In this document: one piece after another, positions 60,608-60,851 of the stretch | How the letters are laid out: the number at the start of each line of letters is the position of its first letter | How positions within the stretch are numbered: position 1 is the stretch's first letter | Origin: Candidatus Eiseniibacteriota bacterium | GTDB lineage: Bacteria; Joyebacterota; Joyebacteria; Joyebacterales; Joyebacteraceae | DNA: 60,851 nt | Assembly: GCA_030600655.1 (NCBI GenBank) | Contig: JAUVLP010000003.1 | Location: forward strand, 1-60,851 | Direction: 5' to 3' | Made by a program: the position numbers and the translations under genes | The notes under the pieces: model-generated | What the model was told of the DNA's origin: nothing | Seen by the model: only the letters and a program-made list of their open reading frames with translations | Databases searched by the model: none

Positions 60608-60851
60608 TTGCGTTGCTTCTTTGCATCTGATCTGCACGGCGGGATCGATCGTTACCGGAAGCTGTTTGCGCGGATTATCGCCGAGCGTCCTGAAGCCGTC
60701 TTTCTTGGGGGAGATCTGCTGCCGTCGTTTGCCGTCCTGCGGTCGCACGAATCATCTCATGCGGATTTTCTCGAAGACTTCATTGCGGTCGAGCTCAAGC
60801 GTCTACGTGCCACGCTCGGGCCGGACTATCCCGCGGTGCTGATCATTCTCG
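60608..60851 (+). CDS. Metallophosphoesterase, 3'-truncated by window edge
   Basis: Open from TTG 60608, eight bases after GGAGG, to the end of the window. The first residues RCFFASDLHGGIDRYRKLF and AVFLGGDLLPSF are the D-x-H and G-D metal motifs of calcineurin-like phosphoesterases. The remaining conserved motifs lie outside the window. It is close behind larA on the same strand and probably co-transcribed; whether the two act together is unknown. Confidence 0.85.
   Translation, partial: MRCFFASDLHGGIDRYRKLFARIIAERPEAVFLGGDLLPSFAVLRSHESSHADFLEDFIAVELKRLRATLGPDYPAVLIIL

Noticed and set aside
1-60851. CRISPR arrays, rRNA genes, prophage or complete insertion sequences
   Set aside because: I looked for regularly spaced repeats, rRNA signatures, integrases and paired terminal repeats and saw none; the only mobile-element trace is the IS110-type fragment.

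Overview
The window is about 60.9 kb of moderately GC-rich, tightly packed DNA from a Gram-negative bacterium. LptE, a FadL-type porin, several lipoproteins with lipobox signals and a TonB-like C-terminal domain all imply an outer membrane. The mix of a secreted M28 peptidase with a FlgD-like C-terminal beta domain, a (broken) pre-peptidase-C-type secreted protein, a CTP-dependent prenol/lipid kinase-like domain and a CBS-less GuaB3 suggests an uncultured FCB-group lineage (Eisenbacteria/Krumholzibacteriota-like). That placement is inference, not proof. An NrdD-like radical domain, a DUF1858 disulfide protein, NAD-type PyrD/PyrK and an iron-sulfur-type PurF fit an anaerobic or low-oxygen life.

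Region 1 (1-14.3 kb, all +) is a housekeeping run: pheT (5' cut by the window edge), a ZapB-like coiled coil, zapA, a probable 6S RNA, rarA, rny, ymdB, folD, xseA, xseB, ispA, dxs, nadK, pgsA and a DUF362 ferredoxin protein whose 3' end runs into tRNA-Arg(CCG). Many junctions overlap or nearly touch, and TTG starts are common. Region 2 (14.4-27.6 kb, +) holds a secreted M28 peptidase, a HAD-phosphatase/lipid-kinase fusion, a nucleotide-sugar dehydrogenase and epimerase pair for surface polysaccharide, a degenerate NtrC-type regulator, lptE-holA, a FadL-family porin and leuS.

Region 3 (27.6-38 kb, all -) is accessory: two TPR proteins, a secreted protein of unknown function behind a strong promoter and ~300-nt leader, a stand-alone NrdD-like C-terminal domain, a DUF1858 protein, an ABC exporter pair, a lipoprotein, a TPR-TonB_C protein, a possible 52-codon ORF, a SatD-like protein, and folE2 with an apparently leaderless promoter.

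Region 4 (38.1-53.3 kb, all -) is a nucleotide superoperon read in the order pyrB-pyrC-pyrK-pyrD-pyrF-pyrE-guaB3-guaA-purB-purC-purF-purH-purE-purA, with most genes overlapping by a few bases. It joins most of de novo UMP synthesis (missing carbamoyl phosphate synthetase) to the end of IMP synthesis and both branches to AMP and GMP.

Region 5 (53.4-60.9 kb) has a cupin protein, then about 1.2 kb of gene wreckage (IS110-type transposase remnant, methyltransferase fragment, broken PPC-domain secreted protein), a P-type cation ATPase, a carboxypeptidase-regulatory/DNRLRE lipoprotein, a LarA-family nickel racemase, and the start of a metallophosphoesterase cut by the window end. I saw no CRISPR array, rRNA, intact insertion sequence or prophage. 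The most novel-looking items are the HAD-kinase fusion, the GAFTGA-less NtrC protein with Asp-to-Glu in its receiver, the stand-alone NrdD-like domain, the TPR-TonB_C protein and the composite pseudogene.
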